Virus record (IMG/VR): IMGVR_UViG_3300047497_000289
Location: 1-45,775 of that record
DNA from: a virus
Strand: one strand, 5' to 3'
DNA: 45,775 nt
Shown here: piece by piece, positions 1-6,931 of the stretch
Layout of the letters: each line of letters opens with the position of its first letter
Position numbering within the stretch: the first letter of the stretch is position 1
Translations under genes and position numbers: made by a program
Notes under the pieces: model-generated
What the model saw: only the letters and a program-made list of their open reading frames with translations
The model's database searches: none
What the model was told of the DNA's origin: nothing

Positions 1-1005
1 TCAGAACGCGTGGTCGAAGGCCACCTCGCCTTGAACGGCGACCTGGTAGGCGGAGACGCTGCGCTCGAAGAAGTTGGTCAACTCCTGCACGTCCTGCAGT
101 TCCATGAAGGCGAACGGGTTGCGTGAGCCGTAGAGGGCCGGGAGCTTCAGCTTCAGCATGCGTTGATCGGCGACATACTGCAAATACTGGCGCATTTCTG
201 TGCGGGTGAGACCCGCCACGCCCTCGGACAGCACATCGTCGGCAAAGGCGCATTCGCATTCCACCGCTTCTTCGATCATGGTCTTGACCTGCGCGGCCCA
301 GTTCGCGTCGAACAGTCCGGGCTCTTCTTGGCGAACCGTATCGAGCACCTCGTAGGCGAAGGCCATGTGCGCGCTTTCGTCGCGGAACACCCAGTTGGTG
401 CCGGCGGCCAGACCGGGCAACAGCCCGCGCGAACGCAGGAAGTATACGTAGGCGAAGGCGCCGAAGAAGAACAGGCCCTCGATGCAGCTCGCGAAGCAGG
501 TAAGGTTTAGCAGAAACTGCCTCCGGTCGGCCAGGGTCTCGATGCGGTTGAGGTTCTGCACCGAGTCCGTCCAACGCTGGCAGAACTGCGCCTTGCGGCT
601 GATTGACGGGATGTTGTCGATGGCGGCGAAAGCACGGGCGCGCTGCGCTTGATCGGGAATGTAGTTGTCGAGGAGAGTCAGATAGAACTGCACGTGCAGC
701 GCCTCCTCGAACAACTGGCGGGACAGGTACATGCGCGCTTCGGGCGCGTTGATGTGCTTGTAGAGGCTCAGGACCAGGTTGTTCGCCACGATGGAATCGC
801 CGGTGGCGAAGAAGGCCACGAGACGCTCGATGAGGTGACGGTCGGCCGGGCTCATGCGCCGCTGCATGTGACCCAAATCAATTTGGAAATCGATTTCCTC
901 CACGCTCCAGGTATTCTTGATGGCGGCGCGGTACATCTCATAGAACTTCGGATAGCGCATGGGCCGAAGTGTGAGATTGAAACCGGGATCGAGTAAGTGG
1001 CTCAT
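1..1005 (-). CDS. nrdB: Ribonucleoside-diphosphate reductase class Ia, beta subunit
   Basis: The 334-residue protein is the radical-generating small subunit that pairs with NrdA to make deoxyribonucleotides in the cytoplasm. The di-iron ligands of the family are all visible: D70, E101, H104, E176, E210 and H213. The radical tyrosine is Y108, seven residues after E101, the same spacing as E115/Y122 in E. coli NrdB. Length is somewhat under the usual 340-375. The start at 1003-1005 overlaps the nrdA stop by four bases (ATGA), so the two are translationally coupled. The tyrosine supports an ordinary Fe-Tyr enzyme rather than a class Ic type. Confidence 0.97.
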   Translation of the reverse strand: MSHLLDPGFNLTLRPMRYPKFYEMYRAAIKNTWSVEEIDFQIDLGHMQRRMSPADRHLIERLVAFFATGDSIVANNLVLSLYKHINAPEARMYLSRQLFEEALHVQFYLTLLDNYIPDQAQRARAFAAIDNIPSISRKAQFCQRWTDSVQNLNRIETLADRRQFLLNLTCFASCIEGLFFFGAFAYVYFLRSRGLLPGLAAGTNWVFRDESAHMAFAYEVLDTVRQEEPGLFDANWAAQVKTMIEEAVECECAFADDVLSEGVAGLTRTEMRQYLQYVADQRMLKLKLPALYGSRNPFAFMELQDVQELTNFFERSVSAYQVAVQGEVAFDHAF

Positions 1006-3383
1006 TGGCAGGCCTCGCAGCTGTCGGGGTTCTCGAGCGAGCAGGCAAGGGCGGCGTTGTCGTTACCGGCCTGCTGCTCTTGAACCGTGGTTTTGGAGAT
1101 TTTCGTCGCGGGCCGCGATCGCAGGTAGTACGTGGTCTTGAGACCCCGCTTCCAGGCATACATGTACATGCTGGACAGCTGACCGATGTTCGGATTGGCG
1201 ATGAACAGATTCAAGGATTGGCTTTGATCGATGTAGGCGCCGCGGTCGGCGGCCATCTCGATCAGGGACTTCATGGGGATTTCCCATGCGGTACGGTAGA
1301 TGCTTTTGACCTCCGTGGGAATCGAGTCGATACCTTGCACGGAGCCGTCGGCCAATTTGATGGCGTCGCGCATCTCGGGGCTCCACAGACCCAAGAGCTT
1401 GAGTTCTTGCGCGAGGTGCGAGTTCACTTGCAGAAAGTCACCCGACAGCGTTTCACGCTTGAACAGGTTGGAAATTTGCGGCTCGATGCACTCGTAACAG
1501 CCGGCGATGGAAGCGATGGTGGCCGTGGGGGCAATGGCGATCAGCAAGCTGTTGCGCAGGCCATGCCGGCGAATCTCCGTGCGCAGTTCCTGCCAGCGCT
1601 CCGGGTTGGAGGGGGTGACGCCCCAGGCGTCGAATTGCAGTTCGCCCGCCGCGGCGCGCGTTTCCGGGAAGCTGGGATGGGCGCCGTGTTCGCGGGCCAA
1701 TTCCATGGAGGTGCGCAGCGCATGAAAATAGATTTCCTCGGAAATACGAGCCGAGAGGCTGCGGGCCGCTTCGCTGTCGAAGGGCAGGCGGAGTTTGAAG
1801 AACACGTCCTGTAGCCCCATGAGGCCCAAGCCCACGGGACGCCACCTCATGTTCGATGAGCGTGCGGCGGCTATCGGATAGAAGTTCAAGTCGATGACGC
1901 GGTCGAGCTGCCGCACGGCCAATTCGACGGTGATGCGCAGCTTGTCGAAGTCGAATTCGCGGCCTTCGAGATGGCGGGCGAGATTAATGGACCCCAAATT
2001 GCACACCGCGCTTTCGCCGTGGGTGGTGACCTCGATGATCTCCGTGCACAGGTTCGAGAGGTGCACGGCGTTGTGGGCCTGAGCCGTTTGGTTGCAGGCG
2101 CGGTTGGATTTGTCCTTGAAGGTCATCCAGCCGTTGCCGGTCTGGGCCAAGGTGCGCATCATGCGGGCGTACAGATCCCGGGCGGCCAGGGTCTTGCGAG
2201 CCAAGCCGCGGGCTTCGGCCTGCACGTAGGCCTGTTCAAAAGCGGAGCCCCACAGGTCAGGCAGTTCCGGCACGTCCTTGGGATCGAACAGCGACCAGGG
2301 TTCGTTGGCTTCCACGCGCTTCATGAACAGGTCCGACACCCAGTTGGCCACGTTCAAGTGGTGGGTGCGGCGGGCGTCGTCGCCGGTGTTGTCGCGCAGT
2401 TCCAAGAAGGCTTCGATGTCGGCGTGCCAGGTTTCGAGGTACACGCAGGCCGCGCCCTTGCGCTTACCGCCTTGGTTCACCGCGGCCACCGACGAATCCA
2501 GGGTCTTGAGCCAGGGAACGATGCCGTTCGACAACCCGTTGGTGGAGCGAATGAGCGAGCCTTCGGAACGCACCCGATGCCAGGCGACGCCGATACCGCC
2601 CGAGAATTTCGACAGCAGAGCGATGTCCTTGTACTTCTCGTAGACTCCTTCCAGGGAATCGGGAGGTGAATCCAGTAGGAAGCAGCTCGACAGCTGCTCA
2701 TGCAGCGTTCCGGCATTGAACAACGTCGGCGAGCTCGGCAAGTAATCCAACGAGGAGAACAACCGATACTGCTCGATGGCTTCATGGACCGTGGTGCTCA
2801 GGGCCACGGCAACCCGCATCCAAAAATAGGGCGGCGTCTCGATGACGTAGCGCTTCGTGGGATGCTTCAAGAGGTACCTATCGTAGAGTGTCCGGATGCC
2901 GAAATATTCGAAGCGCTGGGTGCGCTCGACGTCGATGGCGTCATTCAGCTTACGAGCGTTGGACTCAACGAATTGCAACACCCGCTCGTTCACCAGGCCG
3001 ACATCGAAGCCGGTGCGAATGGATTGCGAGAACGAGTAGATGCCGAGACCTTGGACTTCCTTGTCGATGAAGGCGCCGAGCAGGCGCGCCGCGAGCTTAG
3101 AATACGCGGGTTCGTCCGCCATGAAAGAGGACGCCGTGCGGATGGAGAGCTCGTCCAATTCGCGGGTGGTGGCGCCGTCGTAGAGACCGGCAATGGTCTT
3201 CAGTGCCACGCGCATGGGATCGACGTCGGCAATGCCTTCGCAGCAGCGGGTCACGGCGCGAACGATTTTGTTCACATCGATGGGCTCGTGCGCGCCGGAG
3301 CGTTTCTTGACGCTCATGGGCGCGCGGGGCGAGGGCGGGGGATTCAAATTGAATTGGGGTTGAGCTATCTGTTGTGTGGTCAC
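1002..3383 (-). CDS. nrdA: Ribonucleoside-diphosphate reductase class Ia, alpha subunit
   Basis: This 793-residue catalytic subunit reduces ribonucleoside diphosphates together with NrdB. An ATP-cone lies at about residues 24-115. The catalytic set is present: C234 and C461 as the redox pair and N445-x-C447-x-E449 in the active-site loop. A C-terminal C789-x-x-C792 pair would take reducing power from thioredoxin or glutaredoxin. A YYLRSRP segment near the C-terminus carries the tyrosine pair of the radical path. The start is GTG at 3381-3383 with AAGGAA just upstream; the first 22 residues are poorly conserved in type, so an ATG 22 codons later is possible. The gene lies behind a cobalamin riboswitch. 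Confidence 0.96.
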   Translation of the reverse strand: MTTQQIAQPQFNLNPPPSPRAPMSVKKRSGAHEPIDVNKIVRAVTRCCEGIADVDPMRVALKTIAGLYDGATTRELDELSIRTASSFMADEPAYSKLAARLLGAFIDKEVQGLGIYSFSQSIRTGFDVGLVNERVLQFVESNARKLNDAIDVERTQRFEYFGIRTLYDRYLLKHPTKRYVIETPPYFWMRVAVALSTTVHEAIEQYRLFSSLDYLPSSPTLFNAGTLHEQLSSCFLLDSPPDSLEGVYEKYKDIALLSKFSGGIGVAWHRVRSEGSLIRSTNGLSNGIVPWLKTLDSSVAAVNQGGKRKGAACVYLETWHADIEAFLELRDNTGDDARRTHHLNVANWVSDLFMKRVEANEPWSLFDPKDVPELPDLWGSAFEQAYVQAEARGLARKTLAARDLYARMMRTLAQTGNGWMTFKDKSNRACNQTAQAHNAVHLSNLCTEIIEVTTHGESAVCNLGSINLARHLEGREFDFDKLRITVELAVRQLDRVIDLNFYPIAAARSSNMRWRPVGLGLMGLQDVFFKLRLPFDSEAARSLSARISEEIYFHALRTSMELAREHGAHPSFPETRAAAGELQFDAWGVTPSNPERWQELRTEIRRHGLRNSLLIAIAPTATIASIAGCYECIEPQISNLFKRETLSGDFLQVNSHLAQELKLLGLWSPEMRDAIKLADGSVQGIDSIPTEVKSIYRTAWEIPMKSLIEMAADRGAYIDQSQSLNLFIANPNIGQLSSMYMYAWKRGLKTTYYLRSRPATKISKTTVQEQQAGNDNAALACSLENPDSCEACQ

Positions 3384-3467
3384 TGTGTTTCCTTCACGAG
3401 TTCAATCGCCGGAGTGCACAGTCGTTGGCTAGGGTTCGAGGGCGCGGTGTTGGGACGCGCGTGAGTA

Positions 3468-3520
3468 CCTTTCGCCGGCAACTGCTCCCCCGAGCAAGGT
3501 GGAACTCCGACGGCGAAAGG
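3468..3520 (-). promoter_or_regulatory. Inverted repeat in the nrdA leader, possible expression platform
   Basis: Positions 3468-3477 and 3511-3520 are perfect 10-base inverted repeats (CCTTTCGCCG and its complement). They enclose a second small hairpin around a CCCCC core. The structure sits between the cobalamin aptamer and the nrdA start, about 85 bases before the start codon. It could be the part of the leader whose folding depends on the aptamer, but no U-tract follows it and the ribosome site is not inside it. Its role is inferred from position only. Confidence 0.4.
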
Positions 3521-3615
3521 GCGGGGTGTGGCCTGCGCGGATGAGGCAGACACGTTACCCGGCCGCTCCTCCCACGAGAGCTCCAGAGCCGTACAACTTC
3601 CCCATCGGGAAGAGG

Positions 3616-3811
3616 ATCGCGGCAGGTCTTCGGACTGATGGGCGTTCGGCCGTTGTGGCCGCTTTCTACCGCACGCTGCTTCCCAAACCGGCGACTTGCG
3701 TCGACAATTCAGTGCCGTTGGCGTGTTTCGTTCCCATTTACCGCTGCGGGGCAGTTCCGGGTTCTCACCGGATTCCCTCTTAGGTCCAGCACTAGTGCTG
3801 GACACCGCAAT
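3616..3811 (-). ncRNA. Cobalamin (B12) riboswitch ahead of nrdAB
   Basis: Read on the minus strand, the segment shows the cobalamin aptamer core in order. A hairpin with a perfect 10-base stem (GTCCAGCACT) is followed by AAGAGGGAATCCGGTGAGAA, then CTGCCCCGCAGCGGTAA, GGGAACGAA and the B12-box-like AACGGCACTGA, and it ends in GAAGACCTGCC. Seven bases at 3805-3811 pair with 3616-3622 to close the outer P1 stem. The downstream gene is the B12-independent reductase. By analogy with B12-riboswitch-controlled nrdAB in Streptomyces, B12 binding would repress it while a B12-dependent class II enzyme takes over; that enzyme is not in this window. Confidence 0.93.
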
Positions 3812-3818
3812 GGGACAC

Positions 3819-3847
3819 AAGATATTGTGTTTACCGAGGTGGGTCAA
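3819..3847 (-). promoter_or_regulatory. Promoter of the nrdAB riboswitch transcript
   Basis: On the minus strand TTGACC (3842-3847) and TATCTT (3819-3824) are separated by 17 bases. The predicted start, near 3812, falls at the first base of the riboswitch P1 stem, which supports both calls. Confidence 0.65.
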
Positions 3848-3886
3848 CCCTATTTATGCTGCGCTGCAATTAGATTGCGAAGGGAC

Positions 3887-3914
3887 TTCAAACCTCGAAA
3901 ACTTCCTATATAAT
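3887..3914 (+). promoter_or_regulatory. Promoter of the tRNA cluster
   Basis: A perfect TATAAT lies at 3909-3914 with a weak TTCAAA 16 bases upstream (3887-3892) and a GC-rich discriminator after it, as in stringently controlled stable-RNA promoters. It points to the three tRNA genes and is divergent from the nrdAB promoter. Confidence 0.6.
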
Positions 3915-3995
3915 CCGCGCGCACTTCCGATTCGGTTTGCACGAACCCGAGCATCGGCCTGGAACATACGTTTGGCGCAGTCGTTTTTGTTGAAG

Positions 3996-4072
3996 GCGCC
4001 CGTAGCTCAACTGGATAGAGCACCGGCCTTCTAAGCCGGCGGTTGCAGGTTCGATTCCTGCCGGGCGCGCCA
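3996..4072 (+). tRNA. tRNA-Arg (anticodon TCT)
   Basis: A full cloverleaf can be drawn. Acceptor GCGCCCG pairs with CGGGCGC, the anticodon loop is CTTCTAA with TCT at positions 34-36, the T-loop is TTCGATT, and CCA is encoded at 4070-4072. It reads AGA codons. It is first of three tRNA genes in a row. Confidence 0.96.
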
Positions 4073-4091
4073 CTTGTCGGAAGTTGACGAT

Positions 4092-4168
4092 GGTGGACGT
4101 AGCTCAGCTGGTAGAGCCCCGGATTGTGATTCCGGTTGTCGCGGGTTCGAGCCCCGTCGTCCACCCCA
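4092..4168 (+). tRNA. tRNA-His (anticodon GTG)
   Basis: Acceptor GTGGACG pairs with CGTCCAC. The anticodon loop is TTGTGAT with GTG. The His-specific extra G at -1 (4092) faces the C73 discriminator (4165), and CCA is encoded at 4166-4168. Confidence 0.95.
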
Positions 4169-4217
4169 CCTTTAGAAAGTGGTTGGATCGTGCAGTGTTT
4201 GTGCGGAAAGGTTTATT

Positions 4218-4293
<76 letters not shown>

Positions 4294-4303
4294 AATTCAA
4301 TGA

Positions 4304-4354
4304 CTTAGACGCGGGTAGCTCGGGAAGCGTCTAAGAATTCGACAAGTGTCTAAG
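4304..4354 (+). repeat. Three CTTAGAC/GTCTAAG elements, candidate integrase arm sites
   Basis: CTTAGAC at 4304-4310 is followed by GTCTAAG at 4329-4335 and 4348-4354, the last two 19 bases apart and both followed by AA. They sit between the tRNA-Lys 3' end and the integrase, where arm-type sites of a tyrosine integrase are expected. Function is inferred from position and repetition. Confidence 0.4.
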
Positions 4355-4533
4355 AAAGCTAGCCGCCGATGAGCAGCGGCCCCATCGACTCAAAGGAGGC
4401 ATTCAAGAAGGCGAAGGCATTCGGAATCAGCGACAAGTCGCTTCGCACGACGCGCAATCGCCTCAAGGTCAAGCCGCAGAAGGTCGGGTATGGCGCCAAT
4501 GGTCGTTGGGTATGGGAACTGCCGACCGACGAA

Positions 4534-4551
4534 GATGCCCACGTGGGCATC
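4534..4551. repeat. Perfect 18-bp palindrome within a GGGCATC-rich stretch
   Basis: GATGCCCACGTGGGCATC is a perfect dyad. The GATGCCC/GGGCATC word returns at 4564-4570 and 4612-4618, with a near copy at 4593-4599. It could be a binding site or simply reflect the repeated DAH/G-rich peptide of the gene remnant. Confidence 0.45.
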
Positions 4552-4659
4552 AAAGGTGCCTTAGATGCCCACACACTGGGAGAGGGCGCCTTAGGCATCT
4601 TTGACAACAAAGGGCATCTTAACAAAGGAAATAGCGCGGTAGCCGACGACGCGGAGGGG
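4545..4659 (+). repeat. 115-bp inverted repeat, copy 1
   Basis: Compared by eye with the reverse complement of 6286-6400, the two copies have equal length, no gaps and six mismatches (about 95% identity). Both encode the same peptide in the same frame relative to the repeat. Together they bracket the integrase and the two genes after it. Confidence 0.95.
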
Positions 4660-4661
4660 TT

Positions 4662-5636
4662 TCATCGTACCGGCACCAATTTGCGGCGCCTGGTGTACAC
4701 CTCGCGCATTTGTCCCGTATGTCCTAACACGTTTCTCTCTCCTCCGTCAGTTTGCGCCTTCGCGCGAATTGCCTTGAATTGAAAGCCGGTATCTAGCCGG
4801 CGCATGTTGCTGATAACGCCCCACACGGTGAGGGGCTTCCCGAATCGGTTGGTGAGCAGGTAGTCATGCTCCTGGGCCGGCCGCGGCGCTCGGTACTTGT
4901 TGGCGTACTGGCGCGTCATCCGTTCGGTGCGCGCCTTGAGAATGGTGTCGACCAGCTCGCGGAGCGTCGGCGTCCAGGCCGTGACTACGTGCTTGCCGGT
5001 CTTGGACTCGGTGAACTCGATACCCTCGGCGGTGAGGTTCGACAGCTTCAACGCGCGAAGGTCGACCGCGCGAATCCCGGTCAGGTAGGCGAGCTGCATC
5101 ACCTCGGCGAAGTGTACGGGCGCCTCGTCGATCTTCGCAGACAGGTCGGCCGATTTGATGGCGACCTTGCTCGGCTTCTCCGGGTTGCGCCGAATGCCGC
5201 GGCAGGGGTTCGCCTTCGCTTTGCCGTGGCGCATTGCCCACTCATAAGCGCTCGACAGCGCGGCGCGCTCGCGGTTGCCGCTGATGGCGCCCTTCCCCTT
5301 CTTGTTCACCTTGCGCTTTTGCAGGTACTGAGCAACGTCGGCCGCCTCGACTTCGTGCGGCAACAGGTCGCCGCAGAAATCATTGAGCCGGCCGAAATAA
5401 AAATACTTGTACTGCCGGCGCGTCGACTCGGCCAGGGCGGCAAAGTCACGCGAGGCGGTGAAGTCGGAAAAGATGCCGAGCAGCGTTTTGCTCGGCTCGC
5501 CGGTCAGCTTCGCGAGGGCGCGATGTAGTTCGCTCGGGCTCTCGCTCACGCGACAAAGCGGCGTCCACTTATTTTTATCGACGTAAAAATAGCGGCCGTG
5601 CTTTTCATGGACTTTGGGCGGTAATTTCTTCTTCAT
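4662..5636 (-). CDS. int: Tyrosine recombinase/integrase
   Basis: This 324-residue site-specific recombinase would integrate and excise the prophage. An N-terminal SAM-like core-binding region covers about residues 50-150 and the catalytic domain about 160-320. Catalytic residues visible are R189 (TGIRAVDLR), K212 or K215, R291, H306 (LGH) and the nucleophile Y314. The box II position often held by His is K288 (FKAIRAK), a variant also common among phage integrases. As in lambda, the 3' end of int faces the attachment site and the excisionase-type gene lies just upstream, overlapping the int start by about 30 bases. Confidence 0.95.
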   Translation of the reverse strand: MKKKLPPKVHEKHGRYFYVDKNKWTPLCRVSESPSELHRALAKLTGEPSKTLLGIFSDFTASRDFAALAESTRRQYKYFYFGRLNDFCGDLLPHEVEAADVAQYLQKRKVNKKGKGAISGNRERAALSSAYEWAMRHGKAKANPCRGIRRNPEKPSKVAIKSADLSAKIDEAPVHFAEVMQLAYLTGIRAVDLRALKLSNLTAEGIEFTESKTGKHVVTAWTPTLRELVDTILKARTERMTRQYANKYRAPRPAQEHDYLLTNRFGKPLTVWGVISNMRRLDTGFQFKAIRAKAQTDGGERNVLGHTGQMREVYTRRRKLVPVR

Positions 5637-5844
5637 CGTCGAAAATCTCCCAATGGGGTCCCCTCTTTACCGCCTTGGTGACTGCGCGGTCAAGCGCGGC
5701 CGGCGTCGTCACGGGCCAGCCGTCCGCGTTGAGCATGTACTTGATACCCTTGTCGCGACACCACGAGGCGACGGCCGAGCGCTGCTTGCGACCGCTTAGC
5801 GCCTTCAGATACTCGGCGTCACCGACTATCTTCGATTCGGTCAT
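5605..5844 (-). CDS. DUF4224-type small protein, probable excisionase
   Basis: The protein is 79 residues when started at the ATG at 5842-5844, which shares ATGA with the stop of the upstream gene. The open frame extends further upstream, but that part is out-of-frame sequence of two other genes. It has the DUF4224 pattern: a short helix-turn-helix with W28, KGIKYMLNADGWPVTTPAAL and an acidic tail. Members are regularly found next to phage integrases and are thought to act as directionality factors. It overlaps the int start by 32 bases. Function is inferred from family and place. Confidence 0.75.
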   Translation of the reverse strand: MTESKIVGDAEYLKALSGRKQRSAVASWCRDKGIKYMLNADGWPVTTPAALDRAVTKAVKRGPHWEIFDDEEEITAQSP

Positions 5845-5957
5845 ATCGGCCTCTTGCAGTACCAGCACAGCGCATTGCGCGCCTTCTCCAACGGGCCGCC
5901 GCATACGTTGCAATTGCCGCGGAGCAAATCGCGCTCTGCCTCGATTGCGCTGCTCAT
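5841..5957 (-). CDS. 38-residue zinc-ribbon-like protein
   Basis: This small gene has two Cys-x2-Cys pairs (CNVC and CWYC), a pattern expected to bind one zinc ion. It begins MSSAIEAERDLL and ends KRPI. Its start overlaps the stop of the membrane-protein gene upstream, and its stop overlaps the DUF4224 start, each by four bases (ATGA). That chain of overlaps is the main evidence that it is real. The role is unknown; similar zinc knuckles occur in many phage early operons. Confidence 0.75.
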   Translation of the reverse strand: MSSAIEAERDLLRGNCNVCGGPLEKARNALCWYCKRPI

Positions 5958-6163
5958 GGCGTCGCATCCGCGTGGGCCATGTCCTCAAGCGTCGGCGCGT
6001 GATCCAGCTCGCGCACGCATGCCATGCCTCCCGACAGTTTGCGCACCGGTACACCGCCCTGGCTGGTGCACCGCGCGGCCTCGTGATGCTGGTACGCGAG
6101 GAATGCGACGAGCACGACGGCCGCGACGGCAAAGCAAAGGTAGTCTCTGAATTTATCGCTCAT
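5954..6163 (-). CDS. Small membrane or exported protein
   Basis: The 69-residue protein has one hydrophobic helix near the N-terminus (about residues 9-24, LCFAVAAVVLVAFLAY) after a short charged head. A polar tail with two cysteines (C32, C49) follows, which might form a disulfide if exported. GGAGAT stands directly before the ATG. It is joined by ATGA overlaps to the genes on both sides. No known family was recognised. Confidence 0.7.
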   Translation of the reverse strand: MSDKFRDYLCFAVAAVVLVAFLAYQHHEAARCTSQGGVPVRKLSGGMACVRELDHAPTLEDMAHADATP

Positions 6164-6672
6164 ATCTCCTCGCCCCCCTGGGCGCGCGGCAACGGTGACA
6201 TTGCCGGTTTGGTCTTGAACGAGCTACGCCTATTATCCGGCGAGCACGACGGTGAGCAGCAGATGCGAGTCCAACCGCGCCGAGGCCCCTCCACATCGTC
6301 GGCTACCGCGCTTTTTCCCTTATTAAGATGCCCTTTGCTGTCAAAGATGCCTAAGGCGCCCTCTCCCAGTGTGTGGGCATCTAAGGCACCTTTGATGCCC
6401 TGGGTGCGCGAGACCAAGGCGGACAAAAAGGCCCGCATGAAGCCTCGCAAGCGCCCGGAGGTCGCCGAGCAACTTCTTAAGGCGAATCTGGTCGACAAGA
6501 TCGGCAATCGGTACGGTCTCGCCAAGTCCTGGCCGTGTTTCTTGCCAAGGTCATAGGCCAATTGGATGCGCTCACGCGACACGGTTGCTCCGGTGCGGAG
6601 CCCGTAGACGGCGCCGGCACACCAAAAGCCGACGGACACCGCGAGGAGTAGGAGCAGGTATAGGAGCGTCAT
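6160..6672 (-). CDS. Membrane-anchored protein with composite C-terminal part
   Basis: Started at 6670-6672 the product has 170 residues. One hydrophobic helix (residues 2-22) is followed by a plausible phage-like stretch ending near LGKKHGQ. From about residue 48 the frame uses AGA, TTA and AGT codons rarely seen in neighbours, while the opposite strand shows GC-rich third positions (6409-6540). The frame then runs through the 115-bp repeat. I read this as a small membrane protein whose 3' part was replaced by inserted DNA. The frame still ends in an ATGA overlap with the next gene. Confidence 0.45.
   Translation of the reverse strand: MTLLYLLLLLAVSVGFWCAGAVYGLRTGATVSRERIQLAYDLGKKHGQDLARPYRLPILSTRFALRSCSATSGRLRGFMRAFLSALVSRTQGIKGALDAHTLGEGALGIFDSKGHLNKGKSAVADDVEGPRRGWTRICCSPSCSPDNRRSSFKTKPAMSPLPRAQGGEEI
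6286..6400 (-). repeat. 115-bp inverted repeat, copy 2
   Basis: This is the partner of 4545-4659 in opposite orientation, with six mismatches and no gap. It lies inside the 170-residue frame, in phase with the peptide encoded by copy 1. The distance between the inner ends is about 1.6 kb and covers the integrase, the DUF4224 gene and two small genes. Confidence 0.95.
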
Positions 6673-6734
6673 GACTGCGCCTCTCGCGAATGCCGGGCAT
6701 CGTTGCAACACGGATAGGTATTGCAAGTGGCCAT
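6669..6734 (-). CDS. Possible 21-residue cysteine-containing microprotein
   Basis: The frame reads M-A-T-C-N-T-Y-P-C-C and ends in REAQS. Its ATG shares TAATG with the stop of the gene upstream, and its stop shares ATGA with the membrane-protein start. Such coupling on both sides is unlikely by chance and fits the style of this operon, but length alone makes it uncertain. It may serve only to carry ribosomes to the next gene. Confidence 0.45.
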   Translation of the reverse strand: MATCNTYPCCNDARHSREAQS

Positions 6735-6931
6735 TACTGTTTCTCCTGTGAAGAAGGTGCTGCAGGCTTGTTCGTCGGCGCGATGCCGGCCAGCGCGCTA
6801 TGCCACGGCCAGCGGCGCCGAAAGTGAAGGTTCACGAGCATCAGCTCGCGCTGATCGGCCGACAGGCGCGGATAGATCGCGCGCACGTAGGGGCCGGCCG
6901 CGTCGAGCAGCTCGGCGCCGTGCTTATCCAT
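6734..6931 (-). CDS. Hypothetical early phage protein
   Basis: The 65-residue product is mostly helical by composition in its first 40 residues (ELLDAAGPYVRAIYPRLSA) and has a Pro/Ala/Ser tail. It resembles short proteins of phage early operons but carries no motif I can name. The start overlaps the end of the upstream gene by eight bases. Confidence 0.65.
   Translation of the reverse strand: MDKHGAELLDAAGPYVRAIYPRLSADQRELMLVNLHFRRRWPWHSALAGIAPTNKPAAPSSQEKQ

Larger units (their letters stand above)
4369..4782 (+). pseudogene. C-terminal fragment of a RepA/DnaB-like replication ATPase
   Basis: The first 55 residues resemble the C-terminal helix-turn-helix-like tail common in plasmid and phage AAA or DnaB-like replication ATPases: a helix ending FGISDKSLRTTRNRLKV, then KVGYG and the closing GRWVWELP. 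The usual polar tail follows. The large ATPase part is missing, and the first ATG has no ribosome site, so this is probably a remnant. The reading frame runs on into the integrase gene on the other strand, but everything past about 4660 is probably not real protein. Its second half lies in the 115-bp repeat found again at 6286-6400. Confidence 0.5.

Noticed and set aside
163-996. Plus-strand open frames opposite nrdB and nrdA
   Set aside because: They lie antisense to conserved genes and only reflect GC-rich codon bias; no family resemblance.
4545-4659. 115-bp repeats as attL/attR of the prophage
   Set aside because: The copies are inverted and both at the left end, whereas attachment sites are direct repeats at opposite ends.
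5605-6132. Long 175-residue form of the DUF4224 gene
   Set aside because: The added N-terminus is the out-of-frame reading of two other overlapping genes; the start at 5844 has the ATGA coupling seen throughout.
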